The notes below the pieces were generated by a model. That model did not search any database, was not told the DNA's origin, and saw only the letters and a list, made by a program, of their open reading frames with translations. Positions 1 through 9,199 of a DNA stretch of 64,000 bases are shown here, one piece after another. A program made the position numbers and the translations under genes. Where the stretch lies: positions 103,364 through 167,363 of the IMG/VR virus record IMGVR_UViG_3300035670_000018; one strand, written 5' to 3'. Origin of the DNA: a virus. The first letter of the stretch is position 1. Each line of letters starts with the position of its first letter.

Positions 1-489
1 GCATACATCATTCTTCCTATGCTGAAACAGCTTAAGGCTACCAAGCACGGCAGCCCTTACATTGATAAGGAAGACCTGCCAGAGCATCTTCGTCTTTCTG
101 AAAGAGAAGAAGCTGTTTTCAATCACGGCTATTATGATAAGAGTCTAAATGCATCCGAAGAAGAACTTGAAGCAGCAAGCGAGAAGTTTCATTCACAGTG
201 GGTTTGGGTTCTTGATCATATGATCTGGAGCTTTGAACAGGAACTTGATGAGGACGAAGGTGATCATAACTTCTATGAACCCTATGCTCCTGATGAAGTT
301 ATCAAGCCACGCATGATCAGTGTCGTTAATAAAGATGGCACCACACTTGAAAAAGAATGGCCGAACTGGTCTGAAGATCGTGAGCGTGAGCGCGGCAAGT
401 TCAGCAAAGAAAAGTATGAGGCTTATCACAAGCGCAAGCAGCTTGGCTTTACTCTCTTCGGCAAATACTATCAGAGTTTGTGGGACTGA
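1..489 (+). CDS. Conserved T4-like phage protein, 5' truncated by window edge
   Basis: The frame is open from the first base, reading through a Met at position 19 that has no ribosome binding site, so the gene very probably starts upstream of the window. The visible part is acidic, with the motif PMLKQLKATKHGSP near the start. From memory, this motif recurs in uncharacterised proteins of T4-like phages and marine metagenomes, in which it sits well inside a longer protein. Function unknown; no transmembrane segment. It ends four bases before the next gene. Confidence 0.75.
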   Translation, partial: AYIILPMLKQLKATKHGSPYIDKEDLPEHLRLSEREEAVFNHGYYDKSLNASEEELEAASEKFHSQWVWVLDHMIWSFEQELDEDEGDHNFYEPYAPDEVIKPRMISVVNKDGTTLEKEWPNWSEDRERERGKFSKEKYEAYHKRKQLGFTLFGKYYQSLWD

Positions 490-492
490 CAA

Positions 493-753
493 ATGAAATG
501 TGAAACATGTAAGACCGAATACAAACCGATGCAAGGTCTTGAAGATACAGATCAAGCATCTGGTTGTGCTGCAACTCTGTATCTACATGGTGGTGTGCAT
601 TATATTCTTGCTCATTATGGTTCGCGGTTTGACATGCAACGATATGCTCTTAAACGCGGATCATTCTATGATACAGGCAACATATGTGACAACTGCATAA
701 ATAACCTTATCAATGAAGGCAAAGCAGGTCTCATTGAAGATGGAGTTTGGTAA
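493..753 (+). CDS. Small putative zinc-binding protein
   Basis: 86 residues beginning MKCETC; one CxxC pair at the N-terminus (C3, C6) and one near residue 65 (ICDNC) could bind a metal. Tight spacing to the upstream gene suggests one transcription unit. I do not recognise the family. Confidence 0.65.
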   Translation: MKCETCKTEYKPMQGLEDTDQASGCAATLYLHGGVHYILAHYGSRFDMQRYALKRGSFYDTGNICDNCINNLINEGKAGLIEDGVW

Positions 754-772
754 ACAACAGAAGGAATAGAAC

Positions 773-973
773 ATGGCATATCAGACTATTTCCGAAGAAA
801 TCCTAAAGCAAGCAGCAGAGATTATGGGACCAGACAGCAACTTTCACACAGCATTAAAATGGGGAGAAGAGTATAGACAAGCAGGGATGAACCCTGTATA
901 CTATACAGACGATACCGAGAAAATGGTATTCGTAACAACAGAAGAAAAGATGAGCGGCGTTAAGTTTAACTAA
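773..973 (+). CDS. Small hypothetical protein
   Basis: 66 residues with an AGAAGGAA ribosome binding site before the ATG. Soluble, mixed charge, no motif I recognise. Sits in the run of small genes leading into the DNA polymerase gene. Confidence 0.6.
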   Translation: MAYQTISEEILKQAAEIMGPDSNFHTALKWGEEYRQAGMNPVYYTDDTEKMVFVTTEEKMSGVKFN

Positions 974-986
974 TTTGGAGATTGTA

Positions 987-1169
987 ATGAATATTCTTGA
1001 AACACAGTGGAAGCAGCGGGCCTTTGATAGTAAGTGGGAAAAGCTTGCTAAGGTTATGGACTACGATAACAAGTATGTCTATAAGTCCGAGTCGGGTGGC
1101 AATCTGACTTACATTCCCACAAAGTGGGTCACTGTTGGTGTGTTTGACTATGTGGGGGAACTTGAATGA
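987..1169 (+). CDS. Small hypothetical protein
   Basis: 60 residues. I chose the ATG at 987 over an in-frame TTG at 975 because GGAG at 977-980 is placed 6 bases before it. Rich in W, K and Y; no recognisable domain. Overlaps the next gene by four bases (ATGA), indicating translational coupling. Confidence 0.6.
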   Translation: MNILETQWKQRAFDSKWEKLAKVMDYDNKYVYKSESGGNLTYIPTKWVTVGVFDYVGELE

Positions 1170-1465
1170 ATATTAAGATTATCAAGCTAATCAATGGTGA
1201 AGACCTGATTGCAAAGGTTCTTCCTTCATCTAGTGAAGTGGTAAAGGTAGAAAATCCTGTTCGCATTGTTGTGATGCCAAACAAGATTGATCCAAAGACA
1301 CCAAATGTTGGTCTTGCTCCTTGGGCAGAGTTCAGTGATGAGAAGGTCTTTCATCTTGACAAATCACATGTATTGTGTATAATGACGCCTGTAAAAGAGT
1401 TTGTCAATCAATACAATACCATCTTTGGTGGACTCGTATTACCTAACTCTGGATTGGTTACTTAA
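1166..1465 (+). CDS. Sm-like (LSM fold) phage protein
   Basis: 99 residues opening with IKLINGEDLIAKV and later VGLAPWAEF and a terminal NQYNTIFG. This pattern matches, from memory, a family of small Sm/LSM-like barrel proteins widespread in T4-like phages. Sm folds usually bind RNA or form rings, but no function is established for the phage members. Located directly before the DNA polymerase gene, ATGA-coupled to the previous ORF. Confidence 0.6.
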   Translation: MNIKIIKLINGEDLIAKVLPSSSEVVKVENPVRIVVMPNKIDPKTPNVGLAPWAEFSDEKVFHLDKSHVLCIMTPVKEFVNQYNTIFGGLVLPNSGLVT

Positions 1466-1476
1466 CAAGGAATATA

Positions 1477-4029
1477 ATGACCGACTTTTACACTAACGTT
1501 CAAGTGTATGGTTCCAGAATTCTTTATAGAGGTGTAGAAAACGGCAGGAAAGTAAGACGCAAGATCGATTACTTTCCTACTTTTTTTGTGCCTGCTAAGA
1601 GTAAGACTGACTGGACTACCATTCACGGTGAGTATGTATCAGAACTGAAGCCAGGTAACATTCGTGATGCGCGAGACTTCATCAAGCAATACGAAGATGT
1701 TGATGGCTTCAAGATTTATGGCAACAACAAGTATGAGTATGCGTTCATCGGAGATACATTTGCCGATGACATTGAGTGGGATCTATCTCATATCAACATT
1801 ACCAATATTGACATTGAGGTAGGCTCAGAGAATGGTTTTCCTGAGCCTGCAACTGCATCTGAACCTATCACCGCAATCACGTTCAAGAATAAGAATAAGT
1901 TTGTGGTGTTAGGTTGTGGTGCATTTGATAATCGTCGTGAAGATGTTTGGTACATTCAGTGTCGTGATGAAGCCGATTTGCTAAATAAGTTTCTTGATGA
2001 GTGGACATTCGATTATCCAGATATCATCACTGGTTGGAATGTCAAGTTCTTTGATATTCCCTATCTTGTTAATCGGATCACCAAGATCCTTGGTGAAGTA
2101 GATGCAAAACGTCTTTCGCCGTGGCTTAATCTTGATGAGCGCCGTGTAGTCATCATGGGTCGTGAACAGATTGCATTCGTGCCTTCTGGTATCTCGGTGC
2201 TTGACTACATTGAACTCTATAAGAAGTTTGCTCCTGGTGGTCAGTCTCAAGAGTCATATAAGCTTGATGCTATCTGTAATGTAGAACTTGGTGAGCGTAA
2301 GCTTTCATATGAAGAGTATGGTTCGCTCCATACTCTTTACAAGGACAACTATCAGAAGTTCATTGAGTATAACATTCGTGACGTGGAACTGGTTGGTAAG
2401 CTTGAAGATAAGTTGCGATTGATTGAACTTGCGCTCACTCTGGCTTATGATTCCAAGTCTAACTACGATGATGTGTTCACACAGGTGCGTATGTGGGATA
2501 ACATCATATATAATTATCTGAAGAAGAAGAACATGGTCGTTCCTCCGATCATTAGGCATTCTAAGGATGCAGCGTATGTTGGTGCGTTTGTGAAAGATCC
2601 ATTGATTGGTATTCACAAGTGGATTGCAAGCTTTGACTTGAATTCACTGTATCCACATTTGATTATGCAGTACAATATCAGCCCTGATACACTGATTGAA
2701 CCTGCAAACTATGATGGTACTATGAGAGAGTTTATCTCACGAAACAATGTGACGATTGATTCACTCTTGAACCAAGAATGTAAGACTAGCGTCCTTAAGG
2801 TTGCTAATGTGACATTGACACCGAATGGCCAGTTCTTCACGAAAGAGAAGCACGGGTTCTTACCTGAAATCATGGAGACAATGTACAATGATAGGTCTGC
2901 GTACAAGAAGAAAGCTATCGCAGCTAAACAAGAAGCTGAACGCGAAACAGATCCAGGAAGAAAAGTTGAAATTGAAAAAAGAATCGCTAGGTTCAACAAT
3001 CTTCAATTGGCTAAAAAAGTTTCTCTGAACTCGGCCTATGGTGCTTTGGGTAATGAGTTCTTCCGCTTCTTTGATGTAAGACAGGCTTCTGCTATCACAA
3101 CAGCAGGTCAGTTGTCTATTCGCTGGATTGAGAATAAGCTAAATGATTATATGAACAAGCTACTCAAAACGGAGAATGAAGACTATGTTATTGCATCGGA
3201 TACGGATAGCATCTATCTCTCTCTTGATAAACTGGTCAGCAAGACTATTGTTGAGCAGAACCCAGATGCTAGTACAAAGCAAATCATCAAGTTCATGGAT
3301 AAGGTTTGTGAAGATCGCATTCAACCGTTTATTGACAAAGCTTATGCTGAACTTGCTGAGTATATTAATGCCTACGAACAAAAGATGCAAATGAAGCGTG
3401 AGGCTCTTGCTGACAAGGGTATCTGGACAGCAAAGAAGCGTTACATCATGAACGTTTACAATAACGAAGGCGTTGAGTATGCGAAGCCGAAAGTAAAGGT
3501 GATGGGCTTGGAAGTAAAGAAATCTTCCACACCAGCATTCTTTCGAGATAAGATGGAAGAGTGTATTCATATCATGCTCAACTCCACAGAAGACAAGCTG
3601 ATTAGCTATGTTGAATCTGTGCGAGACGAAATGAAGAAAGCCTTGATTTCGGACATTGCATTTCCTCGTGGTGTCAATGGACTTGAGAAGTTTAGTGATG
3701 CTAAGATGATATATGGCAAAGGTTGTCCGATACATGTTAGAGGCGCTCTTGTTTACAATCATATGCTTTCGGCCAAGAAACTGAACAAAGTGTATCCACA
3801 AATCAATGAGGGTGAAAAAATCAAGTTCATCTACATGAAAGAGCCGAATCCTATTCGCAGTAATGTCATTGCCTTTCCAATGTCTCTGCCTAAAGAGTTT
3901 GGTATCGATTCATATGTTGACTATGAAACACAGTTTCTAAAGGCTTTCGTTGAACCAATCAAGATCATAACTGAAAGCATAGGATGGAAAACTGAAAGTG
4001 TATCCAGTTTAGAAGATTTTTTCTTGTAA
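1477..4029 (+). CDS. 43: Family B DNA polymerase (T4 gp43-like)
   Basis: 850 residues, close to T4 gp43 length. 3'-5' exonuclease motifs: ExoI D112/E114 (NIDIE), ExoII D193 (KFFDIPY), ExoIII D302 (NIRDVELV). Polymerase motif A contains D387 (FDLNSLYP), motif B K513-Y521 (KKVSLNSAYG), motif C D575/D577 (ASDTDSIYL). The C-terminal SSLEDFFL resembles the clamp-binding peptide at the end of RB69/T4 gp43. All catalytic residues are present, so it should be the active replicative polymerase. An AGGA site precedes the ATG. A GIY-YIG gene follows immediately. Confidence 0.97.
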   Translation: MTDFYTNVQVYGSRILYRGVENGRKVRRKIDYFPTFFVPAKSKTDWTTIHGEYVSELKPGNIRDARDFIKQYEDVDGFKIYGNNKYEYAFIGDTFADDIEWDLSHINITNIDIEVGSENGFPEPATASEPITAITFKNKNKFVVLGCGAFDNRREDVWYIQCRDEADLLNKFLDEWTFDYPDIITGWNVKFFDIPYLVNRITKILGEVDAKRLSPWLNLDERRVVIMGREQIAFVPSGISVLDYIELYKKFAPGGQSQESYKLDAICNVELGERKLSYEEYGSLHTLYKDNYQKFIEYNIRDVELVGKLEDKLRLIELALTLAYDSKSNYDDVFTQVRMWDNIIYNYLKKKNMVVPPIIRHSKDAAYVGAFVKDPLIGIHKWIASFDLNSLYPHLIMQYNISPDTLIEPANYDGTMREFISRNNVTIDSLLNQECKTSVLKVANVTLTPNGQFFTKEKHGFLPEIMETMYNDRSAYKKKAIAAKQEAERETDPGRKVEIEKRIARFNNLQLAKKVSLNSAYGALGNEFFRFFDVRQASAITTAGQLSIRWIENKLNDYMNKLLKTENEDYVIASDTDSIYLSLDKLVSKTIVEQNPDASTKQIIKFMDKVCEDRIQPFIDKAYAELAEYINAYEQKMQMKREALADKGIWTAKKRYIMNVYNNEGVEYAKPKVKVMGLEVKKSSTPAFFRDKMEECIHIMLNSTEDKLISYVESVRDEMKKALISDIAFPRGVNGLEKFSDAKMIYGKGCPIHVRGALVYNHMLSAKKLNKVYPQINEGEKIKFIYMKEPNPIRSNVIAFPMSLPKEFGIDSYVDYETQFLKAFVEPIKIITESIGWKTESVSSLEDFFL

Positions 4030-4036
4030 ACACTGA

Positions 4037-4084
4037 CTTGACTATCTCAAAATACTAAATAGAAGTGAAGAGGAGATAGTCAAG
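4037..4084 (+). promoter_or_regulatory. RBS-sequestering hairpin with late promoter in its loop
   Basis: Perfect 12-bp inverted repeat: CTTGACTATCTC at 4037-4048 and GAGATAGTCAAG at 4073-4084. The right arm covers most of the Shine-Dalgarno AGGAG (4071-4075) and the first base of the GTG start at 4084. A late-type box CTAAATA lies in the loop at 4055-4061, so a late transcript would start after the left arm and could not form the hairpin. T4 I-TevI is controlled by this arrangement. Confidence 0.8.
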
Positions 4085-4752
4085 TGAAATACAACTTCTA
4101 CAAAATCATCAATAAGGCAAACGATAAGTCATACATAGGTATGACGAAGCGCGACATTGAGACACGATATCAGGAACACATTAGATGTGCCCTAAGCAAT
4201 CACGATCTAAACAACGATTACATCATGCCATTATATAACGCAATAAGAAAGTATGGAATCGACTCGTTTCATATCGTAGAACTCGATTCTACAGAACTTT
4301 CATCTCACAGAGATGCAGAGATATATGAAGGTAAACTGATAACAGAGAATGCATCACTATTACACATGAATGGTTATAATCTTAATCACATGAACGAAAA
4401 TGGCACAAGAACATATGAAGCACACATCAAAACAAAGATCGTAGAAAACAATACTGGTAAAAACAATCCTTTCTTCGGCAAGAAACACAGTGATGAGACG
4501 CGAAAGAAGATGTCAGATAAGGCAAAGAAAAGACTGTCTGATCCTAAAAACAATCCGCGATATGGTTATCAATACACAGAAGAAGATAGAGCAAAACACA
4601 GAGAGTCGAAAAGAAAGTTCGGTAAACCTTTCATGGCCGAAGGCATTCGATATCAGACATTATGTGAAGCATCAATGAGGTATAATGTGACGAAACAGGC
4701 AATACAGTTTAGATTGAAATCTAACACATATGAAGATTGGTATTGGTTATGA
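4084..4752 (+). CDS. GIY-YIG homing endonuclease with NUMOD3-type repeats
   Basis: 222 residues, GTG start. N-terminal GIY-YIG nuclease: NFYKIINKANDKSYIGMTKR, with Y-x-I and YIG motifs in the first 25 residues. A repeat-rich DNA-binding region follows with NPFFGKKHSDETRKKMS (NUMOD3 type). A C-terminal segment with EGIRYQTLCEASMRYNVTKQ resembles NUMOD1/helix-turn-helix modules. Probably a free-standing Seg-type endonuclease that cuts near the polymerase locus of related phages and spreads by conversion. Its expression seems restricted to late infection by the upstream hairpin. Confidence 0.92.
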   Translation: MKYNFYKIINKANDKSYIGMTKRDIETRYQEHIRCALSNHDLNNDYIMPLYNAIRKYGIDSFHIVELDSTELSSHRDAEIYEGKLITENASLLHMNGYNLNHMNENGTRTYEAHIKTKIVENNTGKNNPFFGKKHSDETRKKMSDKAKKRLSDPKNNPRYGYQYTEEDRAKHRESKRKFGKPFMAEGIRYQTLCEASMRYNVTKQAIQFRLKSNTYEDWYWL

Positions 4753-5288
4753 GTCTGGAACAGTTCACAAGACTGGCTGGCTCAGGGAATCCTAATCGTG
4801 AGAAGGATGACTTCTACGCGACTCCAGATTGGGCTATCGACGCTCTTCTGGATCGCGAGAAGTTTGAAGGTGAAATCTGGGAACCTGCATGTGGTGATGG
4901 TGCTATCTGTAAAAGGTTACAGCAATATGGATACAATCACATCTACGCAACCGATCTGATTGACAGAGGATATGGTGATGCTCATTTTGATTTCATGAAT
5001 AGCAATCGAAAGACAGACAACATCATTACCAATCCTCCATTTAAGATTGGAACCAAGTTTACACTTCATGCTCTTAATCTAGCCAATGATAAGGTAGTCA
5101 TGTTCAATAAGCTTTCTTTTCTTGAAGGGAAAGAAAGAAGAGATAGACTTTACTCTTTGAATATGCTAGAATGCTGTTATGTTTTTGGTGAACGAGTTGG
5201 ATTTAATGGTGGAGGTGGTATGTTGGCCTTCGCATGGTTCGTGTTCAACAAAAAGTATAATGGTAAATCAAGATTGGAATGGATATGA
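4749..5288 (+). CDS. DNA N6-adenine methyltransferase-like protein
   Basis: 179 residues from the ATG at 4749, which overlaps the previous stop as ATGA. Contains the SAM-binding motif WEPACGDGAI and the catalytic motif TNPPF, typical of amino-methyltransferases acting on adenine. The N-terminal FYATPDWAIDALL is common in phage methyltransferases of this type. Likely protects phage DNA from host restriction. Compact, with no visible target-recognition insertion. Confidence 0.8.
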   Translation: MSLEQFTRLAGSGNPNREKDDFYATPDWAIDALLDREKFEGEIWEPACGDGAICKRLQQYGYNHIYATDLIDRGYGDAHFDFMNSNRKTDNIITNPPFKIGTKFTLHALNLANDKVVMFNKLSFLEGKERRDRLYSLNMLECCYVFGERVGFNGGGGMLAFAWFVFNKKYNGKSRLEWI

Positions 5289-5857
5289 GATGTAACTGTG
5301 ACGCATCATGTGGTGAGAATCGATATCACAACGTTGGTGATCGTGAATGTAGATTCCATACGGTAGAAGAATATGAAGCATATTGGGGCATTAAAAAGAC
5401 TATACTACCTGAACCAGAACGAAAGTTTTCAGACAAATATCGGGAAAAAATACAAGAGTTGAAAGACATGACAGATTATAGAGACTTTGATGAAATCATG
5501 GAACAGATTGCAGCGGAACGTAAGCAGCCTTATATTCAATCAATGAAGCGCCCTTGGGGTGAGTGGCATGTGCTTGATGTAGATCGCGGATACAAGGTCA
5601 AGCGTCTTGAGATTCTACCTGATCAGGCCATCTCGCTTCAGTATCACAATCATCGCAGTGAGCATTGGACGATTGTGCAGGGCAAAGGTAAGGTCATTGT
5701 TGATGGCAATATCTTTACCGTTGAAAAGGGAGAATCGTTTCATGTTCCTCGCATGGCTCTTCACAAGATCACGAATACTCACCTAACTGAAACTTTGATT
5801 GCTATTGAAGTGCAGATGGGTGAGATATGCAGCGAAGACGATATCGTTCGTTGCTAA
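5279..5857 (+). CDS. Mannose-6-phosphate isomerase-type cupin protein
   Basis: 192 residues. Residues about 88-190 match the C-terminal cupin of type II phosphomannose isomerases (ManC/AlgA): RPWGEWHVLD, QYHNHRSEHW with metal-ligand histidines, and FHVPRMALHKI. The first 40 residues are Cys/His-rich (CNCDASCG), an unusual extension. The nucleotidyltransferase half of ManC is absent. Could isomerise or bind a sugar phosphate, in line with the sugar cassette near 20 kb. Start at 5279 or the in-frame ATG at 5285. Confidence 0.8.
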   Translation: MDMRCNCDASCGENRYHNVGDRECRFHTVEEYEAYWGIKKTILPEPERKFSDKYREKIQELKDMTDYRDFDEIMEQIAAERKQPYIQSMKRPWGEWHVLDVDRGYKVKRLEILPDQAISLQYHNHRSEHWTIVQGKGKVIVDGNIFTVEKGESFHVPRMALHKITNTHLTETLIAIEVQMGEICSEDDIVRC

Positions 5858-5882
5858 ATAAAGCGTCACGGAGATACGTGAC
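5854..5882 (+). promoter_or_regulatory. Late-type promoter and leader hairpin before uvsX
   Basis: CTAAATA at 5854-5860 overlaps the stop codon of the upstream cupin gene. A small perfect hairpin follows (GTCACG 5865-5870, CGTGAC 5877-5882), then AAAGGAG before the uvsX ATG at 5911. Finding a late box before a recombination gene is unusual for a T4-like phage. Confidence 0.55.
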
Positions 5883-5910
5883 ATTAACATAGACATAAAG
5901 GAGATACGAT

Positions 5911-6963
5911 ATGTCAAATCTATTCAACTCTCTACTAAAGGAGATCGACAATGAGTATGCGGGAATTGCTGATGAAGGAGTGGAAGCTGGCGATGTTACT
6001 GGCTTTATTGGCACTGGTAGCTACAGTCTCAATGCCCTCCTTTCTGGCAGCATTTACGGAGGTCTTCCTGCCAATAAAGTCACAGCACTCGCTGGAGAAC
6101 CTTCTACAGGAAAGACCTTCTATGCAATCAACATTGTCAGGCAGTTCCTCAGAGACAACGACAACGGATTCGTTTTCTACTTTGAATCCGAATCTGCTAT
6201 ATCTAAACAAATGCTGGCAGATCGTGGAGTTGACACCAAGAGAGTTGCAGTTGTGCCAGTCGCAACTATCCAAGAGTTTAGAACTCAAGCAGTAAAGATC
6301 CTCGACAAGTACATTGCAGACAAGGAAAGCAAAGAGCGTCCTCCAATGCTGTTCGTTCTCGACTCACTTGGCAATCTTTCTACTGACAAAGAAATGGCCG
6401 ACATTGCTGACGGCAAAGACACACGCGACATGACACGCGCACAGCTTGTTCGTGGTGCATTCCGTGTTCTTACATTGAAGCTTGGTAAGGCAAAGGTGCC
6501 TCTCATCGTGACCAATCACGTTTATGATGTAGTTGGATCATATGTGCCGACCAAGAAGATGGGTGGTGGTTCTGGTCTAGAGTATGCTGCATCTACTATT
6601 CTGTTTCTCTCTAAGAAGAAAGACAAGGACAAGGACGGTGGTGTGTCTGGTGCTATCATCACAGCAAATCTAAAGAAGGCACGACTGACGATTGAGAACA
6701 AGAAAGTAGAGACGTTACTTGATTATGCAACCGGTCTTGATCCTTATTATGGACTTCTTGACCTTGCTGAGAAGTTTGGAATCATTAAGAAAGTCTCAAC
6801 AAGATACGAACTACCGGATGGCACTAAAGCTTTTGAATCAGTCATTCTGATGAACCCAGAAAAGTATTTCACAAAGGACATTCTTGACCAGATTGATGAA
6901 GCATGTAAGAATGAGTTTTTGTATGGCAAGTCTAGTGTCACTGATGTGGAGGATGCATCATGA
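5911..6963 (+). CDS. uvsX: RecA-like recombinase UvsX
   Basis: 350 residues. Walker A GEPSTGKT at residues 62-69 and a Walker B-like [11 protein letters not shown], followed by an [13 protein letters not shown] segment typical of UvsX. Length is slightly below T4 UvsX. Catalyses strand exchange for recombination-dependent replication and repair, partnered in T4 by UvsY and the gp41 helicase. ATGA overlap with the next gene shows coupling. Upstream AAAGGAG gives a strong ribosome binding site. Confidence 0.95.
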   Translation: MSNLFNSLLKEIDNEYAGIADEGVEAGDVTGFIGTGSYSLNALLSGSIYGGLPANKVTALAGEPSTGKTFYAINIVRQFLRDNDNGFVFYFESESAISKQMLADRGVDTKRVAVVPVATIQEFRTQAVKILDKYIADKESKERPPMLFVLDSLGNLSTDKEMADIADGKDTRDMTRAQLVRGAFRVLTLKLGKAKVPLIVTNHVYDVVGSYVPTKKMGGGSGLEYAASTILFLSKKKDKDKDGGVSGAIITANLKKARLTIENKKVETLLDYATGLDPYYGLLDLAEKFGIIKKVSTRYELPDGTKAFESVILMNPEKYFTKDILDQIDEACKNEFLYGKSSVTDVEDAS

Positions 6964-7316
6964 TTCTAGGAACAGATTTCAGATTCAGCAATGTCTATAA
7001 TACTGACACTTCTGCAATTGAACTATTGACAGAAGCATACAAGGGTGTTATATTTCGCTTTACGAATGTTGGTGTTCGTGAGAATGATGATGGAACAGCA
7101 ACTCTTAGATTCTCATATGAGATCCTTTCTCCTGGCAAGTTCAAGGAAGAGAAGCTTAGAGATGATCAATACTTTGAACAACATCTTGGACTGATCCTTA
7201 ATACCTTAATTCTAGACATTGTGGAGTTAGAGAGTGCAGATAGAGAAAGTTATACTGAAGAATCTGTTGATGAAAGAATCGTACACTCGGAAGACTCTAC
7301 CGTTTCTGAAAAGTGA
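6960..7316 (+). CDS. Conserved hypothetical protein between uvsX and gp41
   Basis: 118 residues starting [14 protein letters not shown], with an acidic, Ser/Glu-rich tail. Its last 83 bases overl ap the start of the helicase gene in another frame. Position between recombinase and helicase is the only functional hint. Confidence 0.65.
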   Translation: MILGTDFRFSNVYNTDTSAIELLTEAYKGVIFRFTNVGVRENDDGTATLRFSYEILSPGKFKEEKLRDDQYFEQHLGLILNTLILDIVELESADRESYTEESVDERIVHSEDSTVSEK

Positions 7317-8616
7317 ATACTTCACGAATGAGGTTGAACGTAACATATTCAACGAAATTCGTGACTTCACTATCAAGTATAACAATCTACCAACCGCAGA
7401 TGCATTGAAGATTGAGGTTGATTCGCTTCGTAATCTTACAGCGGATCAAGCAAGAGATGCTGCCAAGCTTATTGATGATTTACAAAACGACAATGTAGAT
7501 ACCAATATTGATTGGCTCATTGATAGCACTGAAAAGTTCTGTCAAGAAAAAGCAATCTACAATGCAATCATGCAGTCCATTGATATCATGAACAACAAGG
7601 GTGGCGCTCTCACAAAGGGCGCCATCCCTGATCTTCTGACACAAGCACTTGCTATCTCATTTGATCCTAATGTTGGTCACGACTATCTTGAAGACTTTGA
7701 AGAACGTTATGAGTATTACCATCGCGTAGAACACAAGATTCCTTTTGATCTTGATTTCTTCAACAAGATCACCAAGAATGGTTTCAGCAAGAAGACACTC
7801 AACATCTTTCTTGCTGGTACTGGTGTTGGTAAGTCTCTGACGATGTGTCATATCGCTGCTGCTGCACTCGCTCAAGGCAAGAATGTATTGTATATCACTC
7901 TTGAATTGGCCGAAGAAGAGGTTGCAAAACGTATTGACGCAAATCTGATGAACATCACCATTGATGATCTTCTACAGTTGCCGCAAGACTTGTATATGAA
8001 GAAAGCTGCTGTTCTCAAAAATAAGTCTCAAGGCAAGTTGATTGTGAAAGAGTATCCGACTGCATCTGCTTCTACACTGCATTTCAAAGCATTGTTGAAT
8101 GAGTTGCATTTGAAGAAATCGTTTCAGCCAGATATCATCTTTGTTGACTATCTCAACATCTGTGCTTCTGCAAGAATCAAACCTGGTGGTAATGTGAATA
8201 GTTATACATACATCAAGGCTATCGCAGAAGAGTTGCGTGGGCTTGCTGTTGAGTTTGAAGTTCCATTGGTATCTGCTACTCAGACAAACAGAACAGGCTT
8301 CACAAGCACCGATGTTGGTCTTGAAGATACATCTGAATCGTTTGGTCTACCTGCAACTGCTGACTTCATGGCTGCTCTAATCTCTACTGAACAGCTTCAA
8401 GAGTTGAACCAAATCATGGTAAAGCAGTTGAAGAATCGCTATGCTGATCCAGCAACAAACAAGAGATTTGTCATTGGAATCGACAGAGCAAAAATGAAGC
8501 TGTATGATGTAGAGCAATCTGCACAGGTAGATATTGTTGACAGTGGCCAAAAACAAGGAGCAGATGATAAGATGGTAAACCGTATGACAAACAAGTTCAA
8601 ATCTTTGAAGGTGTGA
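7234..8616 (+). CDS. 41: Replicative DNA helicase (DnaB-like, T4 gp41)
   Basis: 460 residues, GTG start with GGAG at 7223-7226. N-terminal helical domain, then a RecA-fold ATPase with Walker A GTGVGKS (residues 195-201), Walker B-like IIFVDYLNIC and the SATQTNR motif of DnaB-family sensors. It would unwind DNA ahead of the gp43 polymerase and interact with the gp61 primase encoded at 39 kb. The 83-base overlap with the preceding gene is longer than usual; the N-terminal [11 protein letters not shown] favours this start. Confidence 0.94.
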   Translation: MQIEKVILKNLLMKESYTRKTLPFLKSEYFTNEVERNIFNEIRDFTIKYNNLPTADALKIEVDSLRNLTADQARDAAKLIDDLQNDNVDTNIDWLIDSTEKFCQEKAIYNAIMQSIDIMNNKGGALTKGAIPDLLTQALAISFDPNVGHDYLEDFEERYEYYHRVEHKIPFDLDFFNKITKNGFSKKTLNIFLAGTGVGKSLTMCHIAAAALAQGKNVLYITLELAEEEVAKRIDANLMNITIDDLLQLPQDLYMKKAAVLKNKSQGKLIVKEYPTASASTLHFKALLNELHLKKSFQPDIIFVDYLNICASARIKPGGNVNSYTYIKAIAEELRGLAVEFEVPLVSATQTNRTGFTSTDVGLEDTSESFGLPATADFMAALISTEQLQELNQIMVKQLKNRYADPATNKRFVIGIDRAKMKLYDVEQSAQVDIVDSGQKQGADDKMVNRMTNKFKSLKV

Positions 8617-8617
8617 T

Positions 8618-8854
8618 ATGAATGATAAGATAGAACTCAGACAAAAGTTTGAAGATATAGACATATCAGATCCGTCAAAGCTAAAAGATGAAGACTTTGT
8701 TAAGATTTGGGTAAAAGACTGTTATCGCTGGCATGATAGACTACTGACCGGCAATTATCAGCACTACTGTCCAGACTGGGACTATCTACCGATTGATGAT
8801 ACATGTATGGAATTTGAAGCTTGCACTTGTAATAAGGAAACCAGCGATGAGTAA
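8618..8854 (+). CDS. Small hypothetical protein
   Basis: 78 acidic residues starting one base after the helicase stop. Ends in a short Cys-bearing tail (CTCN). No domain recognised; co-transcribed with the helicase. Confidence 0.6.
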   Translation: MNDKIELRQKFEDIDISDPSKLKDEDFVKIWVKDCYRWHDRLLTGNYQHYCPDWDYLPIDDTCMEFEACTCNKETSDE

Positions 8855-9086
8855 GTATTACGTTCTGCCTCTTGAAACTGACGAACATGATTTCATTTGG
8901 TGCGTCATGGAAAATCAAACCGAACAATTGATTCAAGCCTTTGGATTTGAGGAAGACGCATTAGAGTATGCTAATTTTCTAGAAGATGGTGGTGCATTTG
9001 CCGGTTTTACTCCTTCATTTGTTCTACGTGAGGTTGTAATCCAGAAAGACATGAACAAGGAATTTACTTCTTTCATATCTGAATAA
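8847..9086 (+). CDS. Small hypothetical protein
   Basis: 79 residues from ATG 8847, overlapping the previous gene by eight bases. Alternating hydrophobic and acidic segments (FLEDGGAFAGF). Last gene of the helicase run. Function unknown. Confidence 0.6.
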   Translation: MSKYYVLPLETDEHDFIWCVMENQTEQLIQAFGFEEDALEYANFLEDGGAFAGFTPSFVLREVVIQKDMNKEFTSFISE

Positions 9087-9100
9087 CAAGACACAGGAAA

Positions 9101-9169
9101 GCGGCTGGAGAGCGTTCCGGAAGACGGTTGCTACGGATCTATCAACCCCAGAACCCTCGCTCCAGCCGC
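9101..9169 (+). repeat. Long inverted repeat after the helicase operon
   Basis: GCGGCTGGAG (9101-9110) is perfectly complementary to CTCCAGCCGC (9160-9169), with flanking AA/TT extending the stem. A related right-arm sequence (CTCCAGCCGCTTCCTACC) reappears near 57700 without its partner. There is no T-run after it, so a Rho-independent terminator is not supported; it could be a transcript-stabilising structure. Confidence 0.55.
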
Positions 9170-9199
9170 TTCCTACCTCATTCCAAACGATCCCAATAA

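Noticed and set aside
3160-3801. 213-residue minus-strand ORF inside the DNA polymerase gene
   Set aside because: It is the shadow of a conserved polymerase frame with all catalytic motifs; composition is Leu/His/Phe-rich as expected for a complement, and no ribosome site is seen.
9101-9169. Rho-independent terminator after the helicase operon
   Set aside because: The arms are GC-rich and complementary, but the loop is about 50 bases and no T-run follows.
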